Positions 31,126 to 41,147 of a stretch of 64,000 bases of DNA are shown piece by piece (the stretch's first letter is position 1; each line of letters starts with the position of its first letter). The stretch comes from Torulaspora globosa (Eukaryota; Ascomycota; Saccharomycetes; Saccharomycetales; Saccharomycetaceae): positions 1,034,849 to 1,098,848 of the forward strand of contig NC_050731.1 of NCBI RefSeq assembly GCF_014133895.1. Direction: 5' to 3'. The notes below the pieces were generated by a model. It was not told the origin of the DNA and did no database searches. It saw only the letters and a program-made list of their open reading frames with translations. The position numbers and the translations under genes were made by a program.

Positions 31126-32858
31126 AGGTAGATTACTGGGCTCTTAAGTTAAATAATGAAAAAGAGCTTCTCATCAGAACGCATTTTTGTTCTGCTTTTT
31201 TGTTTGCCTTATCGCTCGCAATTTTCATTTTTCAGATCTCACGGCGCAACCTAGCCAGCCAAACGTTAGCCAGAAGCTTTCAAAATTGAACTTTTATTGG
31301 GCATATGCTATGCATTTTCAGATTGAAATAGTTGCCTACATCGTCATGTTCTTCTTTTCTAGTATTTCTTTCTATGGGCTATGCTCTAGCAATTTCGAAA
31401 GGTCTTCTGCTCAGTTGCAGGAAATGTCTTAATGTCTGTTCGAAGCGTTAATGCGAGCCCCGCCTCGTCACAAAATGCGGCGATCTTGGATAGCGGTCTT
31501 TTCAGATCCATCGGGGACCATGCGTACCGTGATTTTGTGTCCTCCTTGGTACCTACCGCAATTGCTTGACGCATTATTTCGACCATAAGATTTGAGAGAC
31601 ATTAGTGCCCTCATCCGAGCGCTCCAATCTTCCGTCACAGTTCACAGAACTGGTTAAAAGAGACAGAAGTGGTTGAGCTTCCGACCCAAAGCAAACGTCC
31701 AACGATATAAACAAATTATTAGCATTGGCAAAAACGGTAGAGGGTCGACCCCAGATGCACTCATCTTGACAACTTCGGCACGTTTTTTATCGTTCAAAGA
31801 AAATAATCGTACAGATACCGATCTAGTTGCATCCTACGCAACTAAACTAAAGTTGCTTCCACTTATTTCTGGGAAAGTATGTCAACGACCACTTATAAAA
31901 ACCGTACGATTAGACGAGAAGGCTCTTCGCATCCCAAACCAACGAAATTCTATGCTCAGTACCTCGCTCGCAGCAGCAATTATCGTTAAACAGAGAGACA
32001 CAGGAGGAGCAAACGTGTTGGCAAGGAGTTATGTGCCACCTCATTAGGCCAATTCGCAAGTATCAAGACTCAAAGGAATAAGACTGTGGACTAATTCACA
32101 GATCTATGTGGAGTTCAAAAACTATGCTACAGAAATGCACCACAAGAGCGCTAGTATCGTCGCAGTTATATCAAAGTCATATTGAATAGAGTACGCACTT
32201 TCGACTCGTTCTTCGAGAGGCATGTACCGTTAACAGATTGCAGATTGCTAGGTCTCGAAAAAGGAACAATGCCAAGATAACTAAAACCCCCTTTAGGAAA
32301 TCGCGGGGTTACGAAAATTTTTACTTTCGGACTTTTATGCGGGGGCGGGGCAAAAAGCACAAAAGACTAGAATCAAGATCTAGAGCTCTTTCATCAACAA
32401 CGCTTTACTTGTGATTGTCGATAAAATTGCATATGCAGAAAAGTCCATAACAGACAAAGGAGAATGCAGAACCATATTATTCACGATGCTCTACAAGATA
32501 AGATGGCTTATTGCCAATTTCCGGACCTGGCGGCAGTTGCCTAATCGGGTAATTCTAGTTTTGCCAAACTTTGTACTGGGGTTTTCAAGCACCTGGGCTT
32601 GCACAAAATGTCGCGATAACGAAGAGTCAGGGTCCAACAATATTGTCCAGATTGGTCGATGTCGGCATGATAACAATGAGACAATTATGTGTAACTTAAT
32701 CTGATGTTAAGATATCCTTTCACAACGATTGCTCTGCCTTTTCAAAGTCGTGTGCGACGCAAGGACAAATATGCCATGACTGTAACATTTATGAAAGCCA
32801 TTGAAAGAATATTGTAAGAAATGGAAACTAAGATAAATGTGCATAAAGGCGCACTCAA
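31126..32858. other. intergenic region with orphan GC boxes
   Basis: About 1.7 kb between DUR3 and the aminotransferase gene. No gene is supported. Around 32284-32351 there is a run of Mig1-like GC boxes (ACCCCC, TCGCGGGGTT, TTTTATGCGGGGGCGGGG) with no recognised gene nearby. A 97-codon frame at 32411-32704 follows them but has no family signature. Confidence 0.45.
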
Positions 32859-34271
32859 TCACCAAACGCCTTCCTTTCTGAGCTGCTTACTGAGCTCATT
32901 AGTAGATTCAACCATCTTCTCCACAATCTCATCGACATCTTCTTCGGTGATGATGAAAGAAGGAGCCATGATGGCAAGATCTCCGACGTTATCCTTAACG
33001 CTTGGCATACAAATCAATGTGATGCCGTTTTTATAGGCGATTTGCTTGAAGCGCCCAGCCACATTCAAAGAGGAGTCAAACATCTTCTTGGTGACTCTGT
33101 CTTGCACAAATTCAACAGTCCAGAAGCCACCAATGCCTCTCACATCACCAGCAATGTTGTCAGCGGACAAGAGTTTGTCCTTCAATTTCTGTCCCATCAA
33201 GTTGCCCATTTTGAACATGTTCTCTGGCAACTTTTCTTTCTTGATCTTCTTTTGAATCCCCAAGGCAACTGCACAGTTGAATGCGTGGCAAGAGTAAGTG
33301 TGGCCTCCGATAATAGATCCCGAACCTTCAAGGAAGGCATTTCTGATCTTAGGACCAACTAAAACACCGGCTATGGTAACATAACCAGATCCGAGAGTTT
33401 TGCCGACTGTTTGTATATCTGGTGCATCGCAGGGGTCTAAGAAATTTTCCCAGCAGTTAAGCCTACCATTTGGGTTGCACCTACCAGTACCGCACATGAC
33501 TTCGTCAAGCTGAAAGATGATATCGTATTTGTTGCACAAAGCTCTGATTCCTTTCAGATAGCCCTTTGGCGGTGGAGAGGTGCCCAATGCAGACCCTGGA
33601 AGGGTCTCCACAATCACGGCTCCCACTCTTTCAGGAGTATGTTCCAAGATCTTGTTCTCAAGAATATCCAAAAGGCGTTGAGCATATTCTTCTTCAGTCT
33701 CTTTAGCCTCCTTGAAACGATAAGTGTAGGCGCATGGCATCTTGATGCAGATGTTTTTCTGATCAATTAGAAGAGGTGAGAAGGCATCGATTCTGGGATT
33801 AGATGAAATCGATTGAGCAGCTAACGTAAAACCGTGGTAGGAGTTTTCTCTGGAGATAATTTTCATCTTTTCTGGAAGACCACGCTCCACCCAGTACTGT
33901 CTGATAATACGCAAAGCATTCTCGTTACTTTCGGAACCAGAAGTACACCACAGAGCAGCAGCAAACACGCCTTCTGGTGAGTTTTCGATGTAGAACTTTG
34001 CTAGTTCCTCAGCACTCTCGTTTGATAGCAACGCTGGGTAAGAGTAGGTAGAGTTACGAGCGGCGTCGTTTATGATTTGGTAAACTTCTTCATCGCCCCA
34101 GCCAAGTGCACCCACCGCTGCACCAGCCACCGCATCTATCATACCTTTTTGCACCTTCCCATCAAACTTCACATCAACGCGGACTCCCTTACCACCAACG
34201 ACCTGGGGACCGGCTTTTCCGATGTTTGCTTGGAAAAGGTAAGATTCTTGGGGTGCCGCCTCAACAGTCAT
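32859..34271 (-). CDS. class III PLP-dependent aminotransferase
   Basis: This 470-residue fold-type I aminotransferase should move an amino group from an omega-amino acid, amine or similar donor to a keto acid. Visible family marks are the PLP-phosphate loop TSGSESNENAL at 110-120, SYHGFTLAA at 144-152, the carboxylate position in IVETLPG, QLDEVMCGTGR at 254-264 with D256 for the pyridine nitrogen, and the probable Schiff-base lysine K291 in GKTLGSGY. It does not resemble the GABA transaminase Uga1 closely; it looks more like BioA/omega-transaminase relatives found in filamentous fungi and some yeasts. The donor is unknown. It is divergent from the ketopantoate-reductase-like gene. Confidence 0.87.
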   Translation of the reverse strand: MTVEAAPQESYLFQANIGKAGPQVVGGKGVRVDVKFDGKVQKGMIDAVAGAAVGALGWGDEEVYQIINDAARNSTYSYPALLSNESAEELAKFYIENSPEGVFAAALWCTSGSESNENALRIIRQYWVERGLPEKMKIISRENSYHGFTLAAQSISSNPRIDAFSPLLIDQKNICIKMPCAYTYRFKEAKETEEEYAQRLLDILENKILEHTPERVGAVIVETLPGSALGTSPPPKGYLKGIRALCNKYDIIFQLDEVMCGTGRCNPNGRLNCWENFLDPCDAPDIQTVGKTLGSGYVTIAGVLVGPKIRNAFLEGSGSIIGGHTYSCHAFNCAVALGIQKKIKKEKLPENMFKMGNLMGQKLKDKLLSADNIAGDVRGIGGFWTVEFVQDRVTKKMFDSSLNVAGRFKQIAYKNGITLICMPSVKDNVGDLAIMAPSFIITEEDVDEIVEKMVESTNELSKQLRKEGVW

Positions 34272-34814
34272 TACAGTTTTTCTTATGAGTTATCCGAACA
34301 ATCCAGGCAAGCTTAACTGATGCTCTTTTGCTGAAAGAACGGGTCTAAAACAGTACTATTTCCAATGAAGTTCATCATTGTCTTTATATCGTCAAAATTC
34401 TGTATAGTTGTTAGTCATCGCTCATATTTTGACTAAGCTTATCGTAACTGTGATCACTTCTACTAGCTAAGGATATATAAATTGTGACAGACAATTAAAC
34501 TTCACTTACTGAAGAAGGAAGGTCGATAGATGGTACGATGGATAGCTTAAATTATGATCTTGGCAGCTTATCGCTTTCGCGCGCCAAGACAAAAAAGCTC
34601 GACACGATCAAAAGATAACCTGTACAATGGCGAGATTCAATTATCAAAAAGGGATGTCTCTCGAACAGGCATTCGATCAAGATAGTGCTTGTCCAATAGG
34701 GCTAACTTGCCCGCCTACATAAAGTTGGTCCTAACCCAATCTGTGCCACTATGAAGTGAGTTAGGATATCACATCTAAGACAATTCTTGGAAGTAAGTCA
34801 ATAATAAACTCAAG
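34272..34814. promoter_or_regulatory. shared divergent promoter with GATA sites
   Basis: The aminotransferase and the reductase-like gene are transcribed away from each other from this 543-bp region. It contains CTTATC at 34438-34443, TATATAA at 34474-34480, CTTATC at 34567-34572 and GATAA at 34614-34618. Joint nitrogen-responsive control of the two genes is a plausible inference. Confidence 0.6.
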
Positions 34815-35834
34815 ATGACTGGACACAAAGTTTTACTGATTGGTGCTGGCGGTGTCGGTACCATTGTCGCATATGGTATTCATTTGGCAGGAAAATCTGA
34901 ATTGTCAATCGTGGTTAGAAGAGACTTTGCGAAGGTCAGCGATTTCGGATATAACATTGATTCGATTGATTATGGAATCGTTGAGGGATGGAAGCCAGAG
35001 AATATTTATCCCTCCATTGAGGCGGCCGCTTCCTCTGACACTGTCTACCAATATGTCATTATCACCACCAAGAACCTGCCCGATATCGCGAAGGTCGAGG
35101 AGTTGGCTGAGCCAGTGATTACCCCGGGCGTCACGGTCGTGGTGTTAATCCAGAACGGTTTCGATTTGTGCCGTCCTTTCTTTGACAAGTATCCAAAAAA
35201 CGTTGTTATTTCAGGCATAACTTACGTCGGATCTCATAACTCCGGAGGTAGCGTTCATCAAACACAACCAGATAGGTCCTTTTTTGGCTCCGGAAGAAAT
35301 CCTTATATTCCGGAAGACTTGCAAGAGTCCAAGGTCAAAGAGTTTCTGAGTATTTACTCTAACGGCAAAAATAAGCCGGTCTACATCACCAACGAAAGAG
35401 AATACAGGTATAAGAAGCTCATTTACAATGCGGCAATGAACACCTCATGCGCACTATCAGGCGTCGACACTGGTAGGCTGGAACTCGCAGGCACTTTAGA
35501 TGCTGTTGCAATCCCAGCGATGCGCGAGATTCTTGCTATCGCAAAGGCAGACGGAATTGAGCTTCCAACCGACTCTATTAATAATGCTATCCACGGTGAT
35601 GACGGTGACTGGTTCGAACCATCTATGTTGGTGGATGTCAGAAAAGGTAATCCAATAGAATTGGAAGTTATTTTAGGTAATGTACTGCGCGTAGCGGAAG
35701 AGTTGAACGTGAAGACGCCTTACTTGAGTATTCTTTATGGGCTTTTGAAAGCTGTCCAGTTCAGGCTGAGAGAAAAGCAAGGCCACTTCTCCCTTCCCAC
35801 AAAGCGCCCAATTTCAGACAGATTTTACAAATGA
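34815..35834 (+). CDS. ketopantoate reductase (ApbA/PanE)-family oxidoreductase
   Basis: The 339-residue protein has the two-domain ketopantoate reductase fold. The N-terminal Rossmann motif is IGAGGVGTI at about 9-17, then IITTKNLPD and VLIQNGFDL. The C-terminal all-helical domain opens with YKKLIYNAAMNTSCALSG, which carries the catalytic lysine and the conserved N-A-x-x-N region, and ends with a conserved GNPIELEVILG and TPYLSILYGLLK. Many yeast paralogues of this family reduce other 2-oxo acids rather than ketopantoate, so the substrate should not be assumed. It shares its promoter region with the aminotransferase, which could supply a 2-oxo acid or aldehyde. Confidence 0.84.
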   Translation: MTGHKVLLIGAGGVGTIVAYGIHLAGKSELSIVVRRDFAKVSDFGYNIDSIDYGIVEGWKPENIYPSIEAAASSDTVYQYVIITTKNLPDIAKVEELAEPVITPGVTVVVLIQNGFDLCRPFFDKYPKNVVISGITYVGSHNSGGSVHQTQPDRSFFGSGRNPYIPEDLQESKVKEFLSIYSNGKNKPVYITNEREYRYKKLIYNAAMNTSCALSGVDTGRLELAGTLDAVAIPAMREILAIAKADGIELPTDSINNAIHGDDGDWFEPSMLVDVRKGNPIELEVILGNVLRVAEELNVKTPYLSILYGLLKAVQFRLREKQGHFSLPTKRPISDRFYK

Positions 35835-36673
35835 AAGAGTTAAAAAAATATGTCCCCTCGTTTGCAGTATTAATTTATCGGTGATGAGGCCCTCTTGCGA
35901 CTAAGCGATTCTTTCTATAAATCGAGGGAATTGCCAATGAATTGAATAGCAGATTCTCTTTGATCAGATTGCCAATTAGCTAATCGTAGCGAAATATGAG
36001 CGGTAGGTTTGTAAGCGCAAATAGATCAGATCATTTAAAAGCCCGACTCAAGAAGAACAATCGACAGAAGTCTCCAGTTTGCCCGAGTTGAATTTTGATG
36101 TTAATAATTGAGTTAAATTTTGATACTTTATTCTTCCAGCGGGTTTGCCAGATCCATTTACAAGACTGGTGATACAGTAGGTCAACGCTAAAAAAAACTC
36201 ATGAAGCTATAGATATCGGTGATACAAACTTGCTTCAGAGCCAAAATTCACCGCGAGATAAGATGAATCCAATTAGCCTCCTGAAACTCATTAGACGTTT
36301 TTGGTATCTATTCCTCTCGCTGGATTCGAACGTCAATTTTGACTTTCCTGTCTTGGCGCGCCTGGCACACGGAAAGCGACAGATAATGATCTTCCGAGAA
36401 GACTTTATCTTTTGAGCGAGGATTCGAACCAGCAGATAATGAAAACAGTGCAAGAAATGATTGCTAGTTTGTCATATCTTTTGTGCTTGTCTCTCATGAG
36501 AATCTAATGCGTTTGATACCTTTCCTAAGCTCTGATGATCTTCCTACAGTTAATTGACAGGAGCAGATGCTCAAATATATAACAGCAGCAAAGGAACCTC
36601 AACACAAACTGGGCCTAATGCCTTTTGTGTATGCTTTGAATATCGCTAAAAGTCCAAAAATTGCACATATAAT
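35835..36673. other. intergenic region before the cytochrome b2 paralogue
   Basis: About 840 bp without a supported gene. It contains GATAAG at 36257-36262 and a TATATAA box at 36576-36582, about 92 bp before the next ATG. A perfect tRNA-type B-box complement (GGATTCGAACC) at 36420-36430 has no matching A-box or cloverleaf. Confidence 0.5.
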
Positions 36674-38344
36674 ATGTTAAGCAGAGCTTTCCTTAGGGGT
36701 TCGAGATTGAGAAATGTGGCATCATATCATAAACTTTGGAGGCGTACCTTAGCAAGCGCTAATCCTGTTTCTGCCTCCGTTGAATCCTCTTTTGGGGTTA
36801 TTAATCCGAAGAAGGCTTATTTTAGGAAAGCATCGTTCGCCGCCGGAGCTACTTTTGCTGCTCTCTTATCATATCTCTTCCTTGACCCTTCGGAAGGGGA
36901 TATTACAGTGAGTGAATTGAGAAAGCATAACTCCATCAACGACTGCTGGATTGCCTTAAATGGCCAGGTTTATGATATAACTTCTTTCTTGCACATGCAT
37001 CCTGGAGGTGTTGCTAGGCTTCTCGAGGTTGCGGGTAGTGACGCAACAGAGAAGTTTTACCAAATCCATTCAGATGCTGTTTTTGATAAGATGAAGGACA
37101 ACTTCGTATATGTTGGGAACCTAAGAGGAAATGTTGTGAATGAGCTTACAGAGGAAGAAGTGAAAATTATGGAAATGAAGAAGAGGCTCCCACCGCTGTC
37201 GGCCATTTTTAGTGTTTCCGACTTCGAAAACATTGCAAAGCATGTTCTGCCAAAGTCCACGTTCATGTATTATGCAACAGGAGCTTCTGATGAGTTCACA
37301 ATCAGAGAAAACCATTATGCTTACAGCAGGGTGTTTTTCAGACCGAGAGTTTTGCACGAGTCTGTCAGAGAAGTTGACACCTCAACCACCTTCTTAGGCA
37401 CCAAAGTCTCATTGCCCTTTTATATAACAGCTTTCGCTGGATCGAAGCTGGCTCATCCGCTCGGTGAATTGAATTTGCAATCAGCCTCTTACGATGCAAA
37501 CGTGATGCAAATGGTTCCAAAGATGGTGTCATATGGCATAGACAAGTTTTTTGAGCATGTCCCAGCAGATCAAAACCAATGGATGCAATATCATTTTGAC
37601 AATCAGCAAGAAGTCGACGATGTGGTAGAATTTGTTCGAAAGGTGGAAAAACAACCTAGTGTGAAAGGTTTCTTCTTTAATGTCGATCTAGCGGATATCG
37701 GTAATAGGGAGAAAGATACAAGACAGAGAAGCGCCGAAGCTGATACTGAGGAGCTAGATATGCTTGTCTCCAATACTTATAACCACTATCCATTACTTAC
37801 TTGGAACACCATAGACAAAATATTGGACGCGACTGATCTGCCCGTGGGATTAAAGGGCATCCAAAGAGGAGAAGACGTTGTTATTGCTGCTGAAAAAGGT
37901 GTCAAGGCTGTAGTATTGTCTAATCATGGAGGAAGACAACTCGATTTTTCCAGACCACCGCTAGAGGTCCTTGCTGAAGCAAGAGCTATGCTCAAGGAAA
38001 AAAATTTGGAGGATAAGATTGAGCTCTACGTTGACGGAGGCATCCGTAGAGGCTCCGACATTATCAAGGCGCTTTGTCTTGGGGCAAAGGGTGTTGGTTT
38101 AGGAAGACCCTTTTTGTATGCAATGGCAGGATACGGAGAAGACGGAGTAAGCAAGTTAATAAGCATATTAGATGGAGAGATACAGAATAATATGAGATTA
38201 TTGGGTGTGGGAAGGATAGAGGATCTGAACGAGAGTTTCATTGACGCAAAAAGTCTTGCGCTTCGCAACCCTAGAACAAACGACGCTCTATATGATGAAG
38301 CTTATGAGCAATTATTTTTCCCAGCGTTTAAAAAATCTGTATGA
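36674..38344 (+). CDS. flavocytochrome b2-like FMN oxidoreductase (Cyb2 paralogue)
   Basis: Cyb2 oxidises L-lactate in the mitochondrial intermembrane space and reduces cytochrome c. This 556-residue relative has a basic presequence (about 1-30), a hydrophobic sorting stretch near 52-70, a cytochrome b5 domain with haem histidines H109 (HMHPGG) and H132 (QIHSD), and an FMN domain. FMN-domain active-site residues seen by alignment are the tyrosine of MYYATGASDE, D338, R345 in NREKD, K394 in LKGIQR, and H418 and R421 in SNHGGRQLD. The tyrosine of the usual QLYV motif (Tyr254 of Cyb2) appears as histidine (QYHF, H307), and the stretch before it is diverged. The electron donor may therefore not be lactate. 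Confidence 0.87.
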   Translation: MLSRAFLRGSRLRNVASYHKLWRRTLASANPVSASVESSFGVINPKKAYFRKASFAAGATFAALLSYLFLDPSEGDITVSELRKHNSINDCWIALNGQVYDITSFLHMHPGGVARLLEVAGSDATEKFYQIHSDAVFDKMKDNFVYVGNLRGNVVNELTEEEVKIMEMKKRLPPLSAIFSVSDFENIAKHVLPKSTFMYYATGASDEFTIRENHYAYSRVFFRPRVLHESVREVDTSTTFLGTKVSLPFYITAFAGSKLAHPLGELNLQSASYDANVMQMVPKMVSYGIDKFFEHVPADQNQWMQYHFDNQQEVDDVVEFVRKVEKQPSVKGFFFNVDLADIGNREKDTRQRSAEADTEELDMLVSNTYNHYPLLTWNTIDKILDATDLPVGLKGIQRGEDVVIAAEKGVKAVVLSNHGGRQLDFSRPPLEVLAEARAMLKEKNLEDKIELYVDGGIRRGSDIIKALCLGAKGVGLGRPFLYAMAGYGEDGVSKLISILDGEIQNNMRLLGVGRIEDLNESFIDAKSLALRNPRTNDALYDEAYEQLFFPAFKKSV

Positions 38345-39443
38345 GGTTATTGTCGTTGCTGCTCCAAACATGTATGAGCACTCTTTTTTGCGGAATCCGA
38401 ACCACCATTCCTTTAACTTTTATGTAGCGAAACACTTTTTAGAAGTTATGCAAAAAATTCGAAAGTATGCCATAATAATTTCTTGGCCGATAATCGTAAT
38501 CTGCTGTAAGTATCAATTTGCAATTTGGCTTTTACTCTTCCAAATACTTGCAAAGATGAGCAAAACAAAAAAAGTTGCACCGCTAAGGTCTGCTTTTTCC
38601 GACAGCAAGTAGGATTAAGCTTCGTCAGACGAAGCTTAAATCATGAACCTCTTCAAGAATTTAACAGTGGCTGTTTCATAGGGAGACCCAGTAGGCAAAA
38701 AGCTTACGCAGCCTGGTATGGCATTAGATAATATTTTTTTTACACCAAATCTACTTGATTCAGTGAACAGCTCGCAAAGAACTGAGTAGCACAGAAGGGT
38801 GTAGGATCGAGATACAGCGTATCATCCCCTGTTCTCTTCATTACACCTCGAAGCCTGGGATTGCTGAGCTAGCGGAGCCACCAAGATCACGAAACAAGAT
38901 ACGACGGTATGTTACATTGGTAATCCCAGCTTCCCGATGAGATCAGTTCCTCCAGTCGGGTCCGCGAACATACCATTGCCCGTGGCAGATGTGACATGAC
39001 TGCTCCTTGGATGGACACATTCATCGGCCCGTTTGCGTTATCGCAGACCGTTTTCGAGATAAGATTTAAGCTCTTTTTCCCACCTTCCCGCTTAGGAAAG
39101 TGCCCGAACAGGAAACCTTCCCTTCCAGGAATTTTTTTCGTTTTTGTCCGAGTCCGAGGATCTGCAAGATCTGCAGGCTGCCTACCTTTGCATATATCTC
39201 CAGTGATTAGATAAAGCCAAATATTCCAAGGTAAAGATCAGCTATGTGTAGTGCATCGCTTCATCCCAATCAATTATCTGATCAGTGAAGCTTTGGCGCT
39301 TAACAGGAGACATGGTGAAAGTGAAATTTTGTAGTATATATTGGGACCGAAAATCTAGTCAAAGAGACTTCCAAAGGCTCCAGTTTATTTAGTCAAACAA
39401 TAAGTGTACGAGCACACAAGTGAATTTGATTGCCGCTAGCACA
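38345..39443. other. intergenic region before the amino acid permease
   Basis: About 1.1 kb with no supported gene. Promoter-like elements include GATAAG at 39058-39063, GATAA at 39210-39214, TTATC near 39274 and a TATATA stretch at about 39335. These fit a nitrogen-regulated permease gene. Confidence 0.5.
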
Positions 39444-41147
39444 ATGACGTCGATGCTGCAGGCGACGGAAAATGTATCTCTTTCGCCTTACCTCTCCAGC
39501 CAGGTGAAGGAGAACATGAAGACATCTATTCAAGATGTTATCGACACAGAAGAAGGTTCGTTTTCTGATGTGGGAAAGGAGCCATCACACCAAATTGTGA
39601 GAGGGCTAAAGTCTAGGCATATACAGCTTATTGCTCTTGGAAGTGCTATTGGAACTGGTTTGTTCATTGGATCTGGAGGCGCCTTGAGCACTTGTGGACC
39701 TGCACCCGTGCTAATCGCTTATATTATTATGTCCACGTTTATCTGGACTCTTATGAACCAGTTGACTGAGATGGTCACTTTGGTCCCACTGCCAGGCGAG
39801 GCTTCGCTCAACTCGCTGGTGAGGACGTATCTCAATCGCCCGCTTTCGTTCATGTGCGGTTGGAATTTATTTTATGCCATGGCCATGATTGCTCCTGCTG
39901 AAATTACAGCATGTGCTCTGCTGGTCCAATATTGGACAGATGCTAACACAGCTATTTTCATTTCTATCTTTGTTGTTGCCACGGCAGTGTTAACTATGCT
40001 TCCAGTCAAATTCTTCGGTGAGAGTGAATTTTGGGTTTGCTCAATCAAGATTCTCACTATTACCGGTTTGATCATAGTGGGTATCGTCATTTTCTTTGGT
40101 GGTGGCCCCGCACAGGACCATGTACTGGGTTTTCACTACTGGAAACATCCTGGTGCTTTCAAGGAACACTTAGTCCCGGGCTCAACTGGTAAGTTTCTTG
40201 CTGTTTGGACTGCCATCATCAAGAGCGGTTTCTCTTTTGTTCTTGTTCCCGAGGTGGTGACTTCATGTTCAGCTGAATCCACCAATCCAAGAAGAAATAT
40301 GCCTAGAGCATGCTCCAGATTTATCTACCGTCTAGCCCTTTTCTATGTCGTTGGTTCCTTGGTGATAGGTGTTGTCGTTAGCTCGGATGACAGTAGCCTG
40401 CTGGATGCAGTCTCCACGGGTGATTCTACAGCTGCTGCCTCCCCTTTCGTCATTGGCATCAAAGAGGCCGGCATCAAGGTTTTACCCCACATCATAAATG
40501 CTTGCATTATGACCAGTGCCTATTCCTGTGGAACAGGAGTGTTGTATGGTTCTTCGAGAACCCTGCACGCAATGGCAATGAGAGGTGAAGCTCCAAAAAT
40601 TTTCAAGAAAGTCAACAGATTTGGAGTCCCTTACTACAGCACCGGATGTGCATGTTTGTTCACTTTGCTTGCTTATCTGAACTGTTCCAAATCATCTTCT
40701 GTTGTTTTCACCTGGTTGAGCAATATCGCAACCATATCCGGATTTGTCAGTTGGGTCCTAGTCTCCACGGTGTACCTTAAATTCAGAAAAGTCATCGACG
40801 AACTAGATCTCAATGATAGAGTACCTTTCAGAGTACGTTTCCAAAAAGTTGGCGCTTATTGTTCGATTGTTTTTTTCACTCTGCTAGCTTTGACAAATGG
40901 TTACGCAGTATTTATTAGGGGCAATTGGGATACTAGTACCTTTTTCACTTGCTACATTACCATTGGATTCGTTTTCTTGTTGTTCATTGGCAGTACCGTA
41001 TACTATAAAGAGGTGAGCTTTAGGAACGCTCAGGAAATCGGGGAAGATCTCATACCGAAAATAGATATATGTGATGAGGAAGAAAGAAATGAAGTGGTCC
41101 CCGTCCCGAAGAATTTGCTTGAAAAGATATGGTATACCGTAATCTAA
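39444..41147 (+). CDS. amino acid permease, Put4-like (YAT/AAP family)
   Basis: This 12-span plasma-membrane amino acid:H+ symporter starts at the ATG at 39444 (MTSMLQATENV), giving 567 residues; the open frame upstream begins only at a GTG. Typical AAP features are the TM1 segment RHIQLIALGSAIGTGLFIG, the SEFWVCSIKILTITGLI segment, GGGPAQDHVLGFHYWKHPGAF, FVIGIKEAGIKVLPHIINAC and the tail ending KNLLEKIWYTVI. These points match the proline permease Put4 better than Gap1 or Dip5, but substrate preference cannot be fixed from sequence. A broken relative lies at about 47.2-48.0 kb. Confidence 0.87.
   Translation: MTSMLQATENVSLSPYLSSQVKENMKTSIQDVIDTEEGSFSDVGKEPSHQIVRGLKSRHIQLIALGSAIGTGLFIGSGGALSTCGPAPVLIAYIIMSTFIWTLMNQLTEMVTLVPLPGEASLNSLVRTYLNRPLSFMCGWNLFYAMAMIAPAEITACALLVQYWTDANTAIFISIFVVATAVLTMLPVKFFGESEFWVCSIKILTITGLIIVGIVIFFGGGPAQDHVLGFHYWKHPGAFKEHLVPGSTGKFLAVWTAIIKSGFSFVLVPEVVTSCSAESTNPRRNMPRACSRFIYRLALFYVVGSLVIGVVVSSDDSSLLDAVSTGDSTAAASPFVIGIKEAGIKVLPHIINACIMTSAYSCGTGVLYGSSRTLHAMAMRGEAPKIFKKVNRFGVPYYSTGCACLFTLLAYLNCSKSSSVVFTWLSNIATISGFVSWVLVSTVYLKFRKVIDELDLNDRVPFRVRFQKVGAYCSIVFFTLLALTNGYAVFIRGNWDTSTFFTCYITIGFVFLLFIGSTVYYKEVSFRNAQEIGEDLIPKIDICDEEERNEVVPVPKNLLEKIWYTVI

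Noticed and set aside
36300..36460. Possible tRNA gene on the reverse strand
   Set aside because: The B-box is present but T-stem pairing fails and no A-box, anticodon arm or acceptor stem can be built.
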